Shown piece after piece: positions 33,818 through 44,889 of a stretch of DNA of 50,897 nt. Origin of the DNA: Caballeronia catudaia (GTDB taxonomy: Bacteria > Pseudomonadota > Gammaproteobacteria > Burkholderiales > Burkholderiaceae). The stretch spans positions 1 to 50,897 of the forward strand of contig NZ_FCOF02000046.1 of NCBI RefSeq assembly GCF_001544755.2, in the 5' to 3' direction. A program made the position numbers and the translations under genes. How positions within the stretch are numbered: position 1 is the stretch's first letter; every line of letters begins with the position of its first letter. The notes under the pieces are model-generated. The model was not told the origin of the DNA. It did no database searches and was given only the letters and a program-made list of their open reading frames with translations.

Positions 33818-34756
33818 ATGGACCTCAAGCAAATCCAGTACTTCATCGCGCTCTTCGAGGACGGATCGGTCACGCGCGCGGCCCACCGGCTAAACATCGT
33901 GCAACCCGCACTCAGCATGCAGATCGCGAAGCTGGAGGAAGAGTTACATCAGCAATTGTTCGAGCGCGGCGCTCACGGCATGGCCCCAACCGCCGCTGGA
34001 CGCCTGATGTACCGCCTCTTTCTGCCGATCATGCGCGACCTTGCGCACGCGCGGCAGCAGCTTCAGCAGCGCGACGAAGTGGTGACGGGGCATGTGAGCA
34101 TTGGGCTCATCGCATCGGTGACGGAGAGCGTGCTTGCCGATTCGCTCTCGCGCTTTCATGCGCGTTATCCGCATGTCGAAGTGACGGTGGCGGACGGCTT
34201 CAGCGCGACCTTCATTGACTGGGTCGCGGGTGGCCAACTCGATGCGGCCCTCATCAACAAGCCCCGCGCGCGCCTGTCGCTCGATTCGCAGACGCTGCTC
34301 GATGAAGAAATGGTGCTGGCGACGAGCGTCGAGCACGGCCCTGACCTACCGCACACGATCGAGCTTGCGCAGTTGCCGGAACTCGAACTCGTGTTGCCGA
34401 CCAAGCGCCACGGCCTGCGCGGCGTGCTCGATACCGCCGCACAGCACGAAGACGTGCTGCTTGCGCCGCGTTTCGAAATCGACGTGCTCAGCACGATCGT
34501 GAAGCTCGTCGAGAGCACCCGCTTTGCGACGATCCTGCCGCGCATCGCCGTTGGGCGGGCCGTGCAGCGTGGGACACTGCGGGCCTATCCGATTCTCGCG
34601 CCACGCATCGTGCGGCATATCGTGCGCGTGAGCCATCCGCGCAGGCCGCTGTCCGCTGCGGCCGAGGCGCTGATCGAGATCATCGCCGACGAACTGCATC
34701 GCGTGTCGAACGCATCCGGCACAAACGCCCCTCTTCTCTCCAAGGAAACTGCATGA
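33818..34756 (+). CDS. LysR family transcriptional regulator (HmfR-like)
   Basis: A 312-residue LysR regulator with the same N-terminus as the one at 19724 (MDLKQIQYFIALFEDGSVT) and high similarity throughout, including DAALINKPRARL and GLRGVLDTAA in the effector domain. It differs mainly in a longer C-terminal tail. It is divergent from hmfF, the classic LysR arrangement, so it is the likely activator of the hmf operon (HmfR1-like) and of its own partner gene. Its stop overlaps the ATG of the aldehyde dehydrogenase gene (ATGA), so the two are co-transcribed. Confidence 0.9.
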   Translation: MDLKQIQYFIALFEDGSVTRAAHRLNIVQPALSMQIAKLEEELHQQLFERGAHGMAPTAAGRLMYRLFLPIMRDLAHARQQLQQRDEVVTGHVSIGLIASVTESVLADSLSRFHARYPHVEVTVADGFSATFIDWVAGGQLDAALINKPRARLSLDSQTLLDEEMVLATSVEHGPDLPHTIELAQLPELELVLPTKRHGLRGVLDTAAQHEDVLLAPRFEIDVLSTIVKLVESTRFATILPRIAVGRAVQRGTLRAYPILAPRIVRHIVRVSHPRRPLSAAAEALIEIIADELHRVSNASGTNAPLLSKETA

Positions 34757-36192
34757 AAGCACCACACTGGATAGCCGGCGCATGGGTCGGCATGCCTTCG
34801 GTCGACAGCATCGATCCGGCTACCGGCGAAAGCATCGGCCAGTTCGCCGACGGCGGGGCGGCGGAAGCTGATGCGGCCATCGCCGCGGCACGGCACGTGT
34901 TCGACCGCACGACGTGGGCACAGGACGCGCGCCTGCGTCAGGACGTGCTGCTCGCATGGGCCGGCGCACTCGATGCGCAACGCGAGCCGCTTTCGACCCT
35001 GCTTACGCGCGAAAACGGCAAGGCAATCGCGCAATCGCGCGGCGAGATCGCAGCCGCGATTTCCGAAGTCCGATATTACGCGGGACTCGCTCGGCACATC
35101 GCGGGGCACGTGCTGGAACCAGAGCCGGGAACGATCTCGACAATGCTGCGTGAGGCCGCTGGCGTCGCGGCCATCTTTGTGCCCTGGAATGCGCCCGCAG
35201 TGTTGCTCGTGCGCTCGCTCGCGCCCGCCCTCGCCGCTGGCTGCACGGCAATCGTCAAATCCGCCGCACAGGCCCCGCTAGTGATCGCGGCCATGCTGCG
35301 CTGCTTCGAGCAGACCGCGCTGCCGAAGGGCGCAGTGAACCTCGTCAACGAAATCGGCTATGCGGCGGGCGAACGGCTGGTCGAGTCGCATGACGTCGAT
35401 GTGGTGAGTTTCACCGGATCAACCGCGACGGGCAAGAAGATCATGGCCGCCGCCGCCCAAAGCATGAAGAAGCTCTCGCTGGAACTCGGAGGCAAGTCGT
35501 GCTGTGTCGTCTTCGAGGATGCGGACGTCGCCGCGATCGCGCCGCGTATCGCGCGAGCCGCGACGATCATCTCAGGTCAGCAATGCACGGCTGCGCGCCG
35601 GGTGCTCGTGCATAGCCGGCGAGCGGCGGAGATGCGTGAGCATCTGACGCGTGCGCTCGAAGCGCTGAAAGTGGGCGAAGGCATCAACGAGGCAACGGAC
35701 ATCGGTCCGCTGATCGACGCGGCCACGCGCGACGCGGTCCATCAGACCATTGCCCGCGCCTGCGACGAAGCCGATCGCGTACTGCTGCGCGGCACGCGCT
35801 CAGGACACGCGTTCCTCTCGCCAACGCTCATCGAACACGGCGACTCGAAAGCATTCTTCTGCCAGGAGGAAATCTTCGGACCGTTCGTCACGCTTGAGAC
35901 GTTTGACACTGAAGCGCAGGCAATCGACAGAGCCAACGACACCGTATTTGGCCTCTCCGCGAGCGTGTGGACCAACGACGGCGCCCGCGCGTTTCGCATC
36001 GCGCGCGCGCTGCGCAATGGCACGGTGTGGATCAACGATCACAACAAGCTCTTTGCCGAAGCGGAAACCGGTGGCTACCGGCAAAGCGGTCTCGGCCGCC
36101 TGCACGGCTACGATGCCCTCGCCGACTTCACGGAAATCAAGCACATCTGCATGCCGGCCGGCGTTGCGGAAGGTATCGCGCCGTTGCGGTGA
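34753..36192 (+). CDS. Aldehyde dehydrogenase, probable furan-aldehyde oxidation
   Basis: A 479-residue ALDH with PWN at 144-146, VSFTGSTATGKK for cofactor binding, Glu244 in LELGGKSC and nucleophile Cys278 in SGQQCTAARR. It could oxidise furfural to furoate and HMF to HMF acid, the first and rapid detoxifying step, feeding the operon on the other strand. It is translationally coupled to the LysR gene. Sequence alone does not fix the aldehyde; context supports a furan aldehyde. The xdhC-like stump starts 20 bases after its stop. Confidence 0.88.
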   Translation: MKAPHWIAGAWVGMPSVDSIDPATGESIGQFADGGAAEADAAIAAARHVFDRTTWAQDARLRQDVLLAWAGALDAQREPLSTLLTRENGKAIAQSRGEIAAAISEVRYYAGLARHIAGHVLEPEPGTISTMLREAAGVAAIFVPWNAPAVLLVRSLAPALAAGCTAIVKSAAQAPLVIAAMLRCFEQTALPKGAVNLVNEIGYAAGERLVESHDVDVVSFTGSTATGKKIMAAAAQSMKKLSLELGGKSCCVVFEDADVAAIAPRIARAATIISGQQCTAARRVLVHSRRAAEMREHLTRALEALKVGEGINEATDIGPLIDAATRDAVHQTIARACDEADRVLLRGTRSGHAFLSPTLIEHGDSKAFFCQEEIFGPFVTLETFDTEAQAIDRANDTVFGLSASVWTNDGARAFRIARALRNGTVWINDHNKLFAEAETGGYRQSGLGRLHGYDALADFTEIKHICMPAGVAEGIAPLR

Positions 36193-36211
36193 ATGGCAGG
36201 GCGGCGAGTCA

Positions 36212-36388
36212 ATGGACAGCGTGGATCTCGAAGTCCTGTTCGCGCGGATATCGATGCGACCTTTTTTCGCCGAGCAAGGGTTTCATCATGCGCGGGGCCT
36301 GCGAGTCGGGCGCCGCTGGCGAGAATGGGGCTCATGCGGCGCGCGGCGCTGGAGACCGCGTCGAGTCTGTGCTCAGCAAGCAGATTAG
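36212..36388 (+). pseudogene. Truncated XdhC/CoxI-like gene start
   Basis: ATG at 36212 follows a GGGCGGCGA and gives MDSVDLEVL, the typical opening of XdhC/CoxI family maturation proteins. After those nine residues the reading (FARISMRPF, 58 residues in all, stop at 36386-36388) has no resemblance to XdhC. XdhC proteins insert sulfurated molybdenum cofactor into xanthine-dehydrogenase-type enzymes, so a copy next to hmfABC would make sense. The break at about 36238 coincides with the change from furan catabolism to stress genes. The match is only nine residues, so this is a moderate call made from memory of the family. Confidence 0.4.
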
Positions 36389-36535
36389 AGAAAAGAATCA
36401 GCACGAAGACGAAAGAAAAGTCCGCACACATGGCTCAACATCACGGAGCCGGCTACGGCTTTCGTTGCCGCCGTAACCGCGCATCCCGCCATGATCGGCG
36501 TGCCCCCCTGCCCGAGTCTTCCTGCGAACCGATCC

Positions 36536-37051
36536 ATGAGCAAACCAACGCAATTTCGCGTGAAGCTCAACGAATTTCGGCTGCAATGGCGCGTGCTGAG
36601 CTTCTACGAGCGCTTCGAGCAGATCATCGCCCATATCCTGAGCGTCGTGATCTCGGTGATCATCGTCGTATCGCTGTGGCAGTTGATTCGGGCGGTCGTG
36701 GCGCTATCGCTGTCGGGGGCGCTCAATCCGCTGGATCATGCGATCTTTCAAGCGGTTTTCGGGATGGTGATGACGCTGTTGATCGCGATGGAATTCAAGC
36801 ATTCGATCACCCGCGTCATGTTGAGACGCGACCACATCGTGCAGGTCAAGACAGTGATCCTCGTGGCGATGCTCGCGATAGCACGCAAGTTCATCATCCT
36901 TGATCCAGCCACGGACCCGGCTCGCATTGCCGCACTCGCGGCCGCGCTGATCGCGCTCGGCAGCGTCTACTGGCTAATGCGGCAACGCGACGATCCCGTC
37001 GATGCGGCGATAGCAGAGCGCGCCGTGTGGGATCGCGAAACGCGCGATTGA
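36536..37051 (+). CDS. PsiE-like phosphate-starvation-inducible membrane protein
   Basis: A 171-residue protein starting at ATG 36536. Four hydrophobic segments lie at about 30-55, 65-90, 103-120 and 130-147, with ERFEQIIAHIL before the first, AMEFKHSI in the middle and the basic connecting segment RVMLRRDHIVQVK. This is the PsiE family pattern. psiE genes are part of the transmissible locus of stress tolerance in Enterobacteriaceae, together with hdeD, hsp20 and clpK genes; all of those follow here. Molecular function is unknown. The ribosome binding site is weak, and an earlier in-frame ATG at 36491 is possible. Confidence 0.75.
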   Translation: MSKPTQFRVKLNEFRLQWRVLSFYERFEQIIAHILSVVISVIIVVSLWQLIRAVVALSLSGALNPLDHAIFQAVFGMVMTLLIAMEFKHSITRVMLRRDHIVQVKTVILVAMLAIARKFIILDPATDPARIAALAAALIALGSVYWLMRQRDDPVDAAIAERAVWDRETRD

Positions 37052-37208
37052 TTTACCTATTTCTCTCTCCCGCATCATCGAATACCAGCAAGTTTTGCCT
37101 GCCGGAGTACGGAAGGCATGCATATACCGAAACAAGCTGGCATCGACGTAAACTGGACTACTATTCAACCTTTGGCGCTTCGAGGCCTCCCGCCAGAGGA
37201 CGCGCGCA

Positions 37209-38045
37209 ATGGAGCAACTACAGCGCTCCCCGCAGTTGCACCGCCTTAGCTGCCACGGAATCGGTGCGTCGCGCGCGGACTGCGCCCCGAATTCGGCGCA
37301 GTGGATCCTGTGTATCATCCCGGCGGACCGGACCACCGCGCACGCGAACACTGTTCGCAGCAGCGCGCGCCCCTATCAGCATCTAAGCGTCAGCGCGCCG
37401 TTTATTGCGATCGTGCCGGCCTGGGCTCGTGTCAAGCTCGTCAATGACGACGATCCGTGCGGCCTCGTCGTCGCGCTCCATTGGGCCCGGCTGAGAGAAA
37501 CCGCTCGAAACGCGTTCGGCACCACGGCTTGCGAGATCCCTTGCTGGTTCAAGGCGTGGGATCCTTTCCTGCGCGAAGCGGGCGACACGCTTATCGCGTT
37601 GCATGCCAGCAGTAGCCCGGACATTAGATGCATCGCCGCGTTCGCCGACGTATTTGCACTTCATCTCATGCACCGGTATGGACTCACGGCTGATACGCGC
37701 GACGCGAGTACGAGCCTCACACAGTCAAAGCTAAGCGTCGTGGAACATTTCATACACGAGCACATCGCGGACAATATCCAGATCGATGACCTCGCCGCGC
37801 TCCTGCACATGAGCCCGTCGCATTTCGCGCGGGCTTTTAAGAACGCGACAGGGCATCCGCCGCACTTCTACCTGACAACCGAAAGGTTGAGATTAGCTCA
37901 GTCGATGCTTTCGGAAGGGAGCCTCTCGCTGATCAATATCGCAGCATGCGTCGGCTTCCAAACGCAGCAGCATTTCACCGCAGTATTCCATCGATATGTG
38001 GGGTGTACGCCCCGCGCTTTCCGCATCGCGCATTACCGTCCCTAG
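37209..38045 (+). CDS. AraC family transcriptional regulator
   Basis: A 278-residue regulator with AGAGGA eight bases before the ATG. The C-terminal AraC DNA-binding domain (about 175-275) has two helix-turn-helix units: IDDLAALLHMSPSHFARAFK and LSLINIAACVGFQTQQHFTAVFHRYVGCTPRAFR (second unit about 233-270). The N-terminal 165 residues are divergent, Cys- and His-containing, and show no clear cupin motif. It lies between psiE and hdeD in a stress island, so it may control these genes; no direct evidence of its target is visible. Confidence 0.88.
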   Translation: MEQLQRSPQLHRLSCHGIGASRADCAPNSAQWILCIIPADRTTAHANTVRSSARPYQHLSVSAPFIAIVPAWARVKLVNDDDPCGLVVALHWARLRETARNAFGTTACEIPCWFKAWDPFLREAGDTLIALHASSSPDIRCIAAFADVFALHLMHRYGLTADTRDASTSLTQSKLSVVEHFIHEHIADNIQIDDLAALLHMSPSHFARAFKNATGHPPHFYLTTERLRLAQSMLSEGSLSLINIAACVGFQTQQHFTAVFHRYVGCTPRAFRIAHYRP

Positions 38046-38226
38046 GAACCGGCGTGAGGCCTTTCCGACTGAATCGGTGATGCAACCAACGAACGCAGAA
38101 ATCCGACACCTTTGGGCAGGAACTCGAAAGAAGCGCGCGCCGCGCGGACGTAGGCTTGATCAAATAGAAATTGCACGCGCTGCCGTGTCAACCGGATATC
38201 GGCGATCCGCCTGAGGAGCCCAAACG

Positions 38227-38802
38227 ATGGACGAACTGCTCGGTCGCGCATGGTGGATGCTCGCGCTGCGTGGCGCCGCGGGAATCCTGTTCGGCCTCCT
38301 CGCGCTCTGCTGGCCTGGTCTCACGCTGCTGCTTTTGGTCGCGATGTTCGCGGCGTATGCACTCATCGGAGGCGTCGCCGCAGTCAGCGCAGCGATACGA
38401 CATCGTTCGATCCGCACCGACTGGTGGCTCCCCTTGCTGCTTGGGCTATGCATGATCGTTTCGGGCCTGATCGCCCTCGCGGCGCCCGGCGTCACGGCGC
38501 TCGTGCTGATCACCGTGATGGGCGCGAACGCCATCGTCACCGGAGCGCTCGACCTCGTCGCCTGGGTTCGGCTGAGAAGGCGCGGCCGCACGCAGTGGCT
38601 GCTGCTGTTCATCGGTAGCCTGTCGGTTCTGTTTGGCGTCTTCGTGCTGGCCTTCCCGGGTGCTGGAGCGCTTGCCCTCGTCTGGATGATCGGCACCTAC
38701 GCGATCATCACCGGTGCGCTTCTGTTCGTCCTTGGCCTCGGCGCACGGAATTGGCGCAGCGCCGTCCTTCGCGAACAGCAAAACACGCCGCTGCACTCAT
38801 GA
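38227..38802 (+). CDS. hdeD: HdeD family acid-resistance membrane protein (DUF308)
   Basis: A 191-residue inner-membrane protein with GAGGAG eight bases upstream. Six hydrophobic helices in three repeats of the DUF308 type are visible: GAAGILFGLLALCWPG, LLLGLCMIVSGLIALAAPG and FIGSLSVLFGVFVLAFPGAG each open a pair. HdeD protects E. coli at high cell density in acid and is also a member of the tLST/LHR heat-resistance islands. It is the second tLST-type gene here after psiE. Mechanism is not established in the family. Confidence 0.87.
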   Translation: MDELLGRAWWMLALRGAAGILFGLLALCWPGLTLLLLVAMFAAYALIGGVAAVSAAIRHRSIRTDWWLPLLLGLCMIVSGLIALAAPGVTALVLITVMGANAIVTGALDLVAWVRLRRRGRTQWLLLFIGSLSVLFGVFVLAFPGAGALALVWMIGTYAIITGALLFVLGLGARNWRSAVLREQQNTPLHS

Positions 38803-38854
38803 GCGCATCCCGCGCCCGGCGTCCACGTAGTCCGTTGCGCATTTGGAGAACGCC

Positions 38855-39277
38855 ATGAAGACTAACCTCGCATCGGCCGCAAGGCTGTCGTCATTCATCC
38901 TCGCGCTGTCCGCATGTGGCTTTGCCGCCAGCGGCGCGACCGCGCAGGATGCGCCCATCGCCGGCAAGGCGACGCTCGGGGTGACCGTCACCGAAGAGCA
39001 AGTAGTCGCAAGAGGCTGGCGCGCATCCAAGATGATTCACACCGATGTCTACAACGACAAGAACGAAAAGATCGGCCGCGTCGACGACCTGATTGTCGCG
39101 CCCGATGGCTCGCTTTCGGCCGCAATTATCGACGTCGGCGGCTTTCTCGGGGTCGCGGCGCACCGTGTCGCCATTCCCATTCAGCAGTTCAAGCAGATCG
39201 CGCCGAAGGCAATACTGGTCGGCGCCAACAAGGATGCGCTCAAGAAACTGCCGGAGTTCGAATATGCCAAGAGTTGA
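38855..39277 (+). CDS. Exported PRC-barrel domain protein
   Basis: A 140-residue protein starting at ATG 38855 (GGAG six bases upstream). A Sec signal peptide covers about 1-32, ending in ATAQD. The rest is one PRC-barrel domain at about 50-130, with VYNDKNEKIGRVDDLIVAPDG and AHRVAIPIQQF. PRC-barrel domains occur in RimM and photosynthetic reaction centre H subunit; the exported stand-alone form in proteobacteria is of unknown function and is often stress-linked. It lies 52 bases after hdeD and 81 bases before hsp20, so it is probably in one transcription unit with them. Confidence 0.82.
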   Translation: MKTNLASAARLSSFILALSACGFAASGATAQDAPIAGKATLGVTVTEEQVVARGWRASKMIHTDVYNDKNEKIGRVDDLIVAPDGSLSAAIIDVGGFLGVAAHRVAIPIQQFKQIAPKAILVGANKDALKKLPEFEYAKS

Positions 39278-39358
39278 CATTGGCCGCGAGCGCCAAGGCG
39301 GCAGTCATTGAAGATTCGGGCCGCTCTCCGACGGCTCATCGGAACAAGGAGCATAGCG

Positions 39359-39958
39359 ATGCTATTGGACCTCGATAAGTGGAACCCCTTTCGCTTCCTG
39401 CGCAAGAGCCCCGAGGATAAGGGCGCGGGCGCGAAGCTGAACGCCCCGCCCTCACAGCAAACCGCCGCGCCGTCGACCTCGGATGCGGCCGCGTCCGCAT
39501 GGCCAGTATCGATCGATGCGGCGCGTTGGCCGCTGCCCGATCCGCTGCATCTTCTTACCGACCTCATACGCGATCCGTTCGGCGGGATGGGACCGCTTGG
39601 CAACTGGTTCGGCGACTTCAGTCCCAGCCGCTTTCAGCCGCGCCTCGACGTTATCGACGACGGCGACGCGCTTCGCATCGTGGCCGAATTGCCAGGACTA
39701 TCGCGCGAGGACGTGGAGCTGGAAGTCATTGAGGACATGCTGGTGCTGACCGGCGAGAAGCGCATCGAATCGAAGAGCGACGAGAAAGGCTGCTACCGGG
39801 TGGAGCGGGCGTTCGGACAGTTTCAGCGCGCCATACCGCTGCCCTCCGGCGTCGATCTCGAACGCGCCGAGGCGAACTTCGAGAATGGCGTCCTCACCGT
39901 GCGGTTGCCCAAAGCGGCAAATGAACCCGCGGCGAAGCGGCGCCTCGAGATCAAATAG
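39359..39958 (+). CDS. Small heat shock protein, Hsp20 / alpha-crystallin family
   Basis: A 199-residue protein with GGAG eight bases before ATG 39359. The first 95 residues are a long, low-complexity N-terminal arm rich in Pro and Ala. The alpha-crystallin domain spans about 98-190, with RLDVIDDGDALRIVAELPG, and ends in GVLTVRLPK, the family-typical beta-strand. A short tail RRLEIK follows. It is an ATP-independent holdase that keeps unfolding proteins soluble for refolding by ClpB/ClpG, DnaK or GroEL. It sits directly before the clpK-like gene, as in tLST islands. Confidence 0.92.
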   Translation: MLLDLDKWNPFRFLRKSPEDKGAGAKLNAPPSQQTAAPSTSDAAASAWPVSIDAARWPLPDPLHLLTDLIRDPFGGMGPLGNWFGDFSPSRFQPRLDVIDDGDALRIVAELPGLSREDVELEVIEDMLVLTGEKRIESKSDEKGCYRVERAFGQFQRAIPLPSGVDLERAEANFENGVLTVRLPKAANEPAAKRRLEIK

Positions 39959-40098
39959 CGCGGTGCGCACACGGCTGCATCGGACAGCTCGGCAGCTTCC
40001 ATGGCGTTCGGCGATACGCCGCCCGAAGCCGTCAAAGATGGGGCGCTGTGCGCGCGAAACCAGAAGGACCATCCCCTGCCTACCCTACGGAGAACATC

Positions 40099-42936
<2,838 letters not shown>

Positions 42937-42948
42937 GTCCGGCATTGC

Positions 42949-42988
42949 GTGAACGAGACGCCGCCCGCAAGGGCGGCGTCTCGTTCAC
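42949..42988. terminator. Perfect 18-bp hairpin between clpK and the UBP zinc finger gene
   Basis: GTGAACGAGACGCCGCCC (42949-42966) and its exact complement (42971-42988) enclose the loop GCAA. It sits 12 bases after the clpK stop and its right arm contains the stop of the convergent zinc-finger gene (42985-42987). It is therefore a likely bidirectional terminator shared by both genes. No T-run follows. Confidence 0.75.
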
Positions 42989-43257
42989 GATTCAACTTCA
43001 CCTACGACAATCTCGTCGCGATAGCACCAGATCCAAGTTTCGCCAGGTTCGATTGAGCGCACCAGCGGATGGCCGGTCGCGTGAAAATGCTTGCTTGCGT
43101 GCCGGTTGGGCGACGAATCGCAACAGCCGACGTGTCCGCACGAAAGACAAAGCCGCAAATGTACCCACGGCTGGCGAAGCTTGATGCAGTCCTCGCAGTA
43201 ATTAATGGGCGTGTGGAGGATGCGGGCCTCGCCTAGATGCGTGCAACCAGGGGTCAT
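42985..43257 (-). CDS. UBP-type zinc finger protein
   Basis: A 90-residue protein with GAGGAG seven bases before the ATG at 43257. Nearly the whole length is a ZnF-UBP domain with ligands Cys5/His7, Cys21/Cys24, Cys37/Cys40, Cys45 and His53/His59/His63 in the expected order, including CLSCGHVGCCD and HFHATGHPL. In eukaryotes this domain binds the free C-terminus of ubiquitin. Bacteria of this type have no ubiquitin, so the ligand is unknown; binding a C-terminal diglycine or another protein tail is speculation. It lies 53 bases after the flavoprotein gene upstream, so these two are probably one operon. Confidence 0.85.
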   Translation of the reverse strand: MTPGCTHLGEARILHTPINYCEDCIKLRQPWVHLRLCLSCGHVGCCDSSPNRHASKHFHATGHPLVRSIEPGETWIWCYRDEIVVGEVES

Positions 43258-43310
43258 GATCGTACTCCTCGGACAGGCGCGCGGCGTGCGAATCAAGGTT
43301 GCGCTGACGC

Positions 43311-44546
43311 TCACGCGCTATTCAAATAGCGATGCACCAGCGCGACAGCCATCGCCCCTTCGCCGACTGCCGACGCGACACGCTTGATCGACCCGTGACG
43401 CACGTCGCCCGCGGCGAATACGCCAGGCACACAGGTCTCCAAATGTAGCGGCGCGCGCTCGAGCGGCCATTTCAGACTCGACCGATATTCCTGCAAGTCG
43501 GGACCGGTCACTAGATAACCGGCTTCATCTCGGACAACGCCAACCTCCTGCGCCCATTCGGTCTGGGGCACGCCGCCAATGCAGACGAATAGCCAATTCG
43601 TCTTTACCGGGATTTGCCGTCCCGTGCGCACATCGGTCAGCGTAATTTCTTGCAACGTGTCACTGCCTGCGAGCGCGGTAACTTCGGTGCTGGTCCGAAC
43701 TTCAATGTTCGGCGCCGCCGTGATGCGATCCACCAAGTAGTGGGACAACGTGTTCTTGAGCGAGGTGTCACGCACGAGCATATAGACGCGATTGGCGGAT
43801 TGCGAAAAGTGCATAGCGGCTTGTCCCGCCGAATTGCCGCCGCCCACCACATAGACGTCTTCGCCATGGATCAGCGCTGCTTCGCTCGTGCCGGCGCCGT
43901 AGTAAAGGCCAGCGCCGAGAAAGCGCGCCTCACCTTCCAGGCCGAGCGTGCGATACGCCACACCGGTCGCGCAAATCGACGTGCGCGCCGTAATGCGTGT
44001 GCCGTCCTCCAGGTACACGATGCCCTGGCCGGGCGGAAACTCCGCGCGCACGCCGGCGCGCGCGATCAAGATTTCCGCGCCGAACTTGATGGCCTGGTCG
44101 CGCGCCCGTTCTGCCAGCTCGGCGCCGGACACGCCGTGCGGGAAACCCAGATAGTTCTCGATTTTCGAACTGCTGCCTGCCTGACCGCCCAGTGCCCAAC
44201 GTTCCACCAGTACGGTATGCAGCCCTTCCGACGCTCCGTATACGGCCGCGCTCAGCCCCGCCGGTCCCGCGCCGTAAATCGCAAGATCGTAGGCCTCCCT
44301 GGATGGACTGGCAAACCAGCCGAGCTTCTCGGTGATTTGCCGGACGGTGGGACATTCGAGCCGGGTTCCGTCGTGGAAGACGCAGACCGGCAAGCGGGAG
44401 TCGGAAAGATGCTGCACGTGCGCGAGATCCTCCGCTTCCTTATCGCTGCCCAGTTCGATCCATTCGAATGGTATGTCGCAGCGATGCAGGAAGTCGCGTA
44501 TCGCGTAGCCGTTAGCGCTGCGCATGCGTCCATAGATCCTGACCAT
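43311..44546 (-). CDS. Thioredoxin-reductase-like flavoprotein with N-terminal glutaredoxin-like domain
   Basis: A 411-residue protein. ATG 44546 (MVRIYGRMRS) is preferred because AAAGGCGG is about eight bases upstream; ATG 44570 is an alternative. About 1-75 look like a thioredoxin/glutaredoxin-fold domain without a CXXC. About 85-405 resemble thioredoxin reductase: FAD motif GAGPAG at 92-97, GGQAGSSSKIENYLGFP, NAD(P)H motif GGGNSAGQAA and the second FAD motif GVFAAGDVR. The redox CXXC of thioredoxin reductase is missing: the region reads GAGLYYGAGTSEA. It cannot therefore reduce thioredoxin in the usual way. It forms an apparent operon with the UBP zinc finger gene. Function unknown; an oxidoreductase in redox stress is inferred. 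Confidence 0.82.
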   Translation of the reverse strand: MVRIYGRMRSANGYAIRDFLHRCDIPFEWIELGSDKEAEDLAHVQHLSDSRLPVCVFHDGTRLECPTVRQITEKLGWFASPSREAYDLAIYGAGPAGLSAAVYGASEGLHTVLVERWALGGQAGSSSKIENYLGFPHGVSGAELAERARDQAIKFGAEILIARAGVRAEFPPGQGIVYLEDGTRITARTSICATGVAYRTLGLEGEARFLGAGLYYGAGTSEAALIHGEDVYVVGGGNSAGQAAMHFSQSANRVYMLVRDTSLKNTLSHYLVDRITAAPNIEVRTSTEVTALAGSDTLQEITLTDVRTGRQIPVKTNWLFVCIGGVPQTEWAQEVGVVRDEAGYLVTGPDLQEYRSSLKWPLERAPLHLETCVPGVFAAGDVRHGSIKRVASAVGEGAMAVALVHRYLNSA

Positions 44547-44889
44547 GAACTTGTCCGCCTTTGAGGCCATCCCGGAGTTTTGTTCGTTTCATGCCCTTCA
44601 CGAGCTAGCAGTACGCGCTCGATAACAGCGATAGACCATATCCCGAACACTTTAGAGACATCGCAGGGGGGTGTCTTTCGCGATTCTGCCGGATTTTGTT
44701 GGCTTTCTGCCGGCGCATCCATGACCGCAGGATCGTGACACATCTGAGCAGAAACCGGAAAGAAGGGCGTCCAAGGTCATGGCTAGACTGCCGGTAGAGC
44801 GGCGATCCTGTCGATGTGATTTGACGCCGACGCTTCGATGCGTCTTTGGCAGCAGTTTTCGGGCCGAGTCAAAAACACAAGGAGCAAAT
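44547..44889. other. Divergent intergenic region between the flavoprotein and OYE genes
   Basis: This stretch must contain promoters for both neighbours. I see no clear palindrome, terminator or gene. A reading in frame with the OYE gene from 44779 has no ribosome binding site; the GGAG at 44881-44884 supports ATG 44890 instead. Confidence 0.4.
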
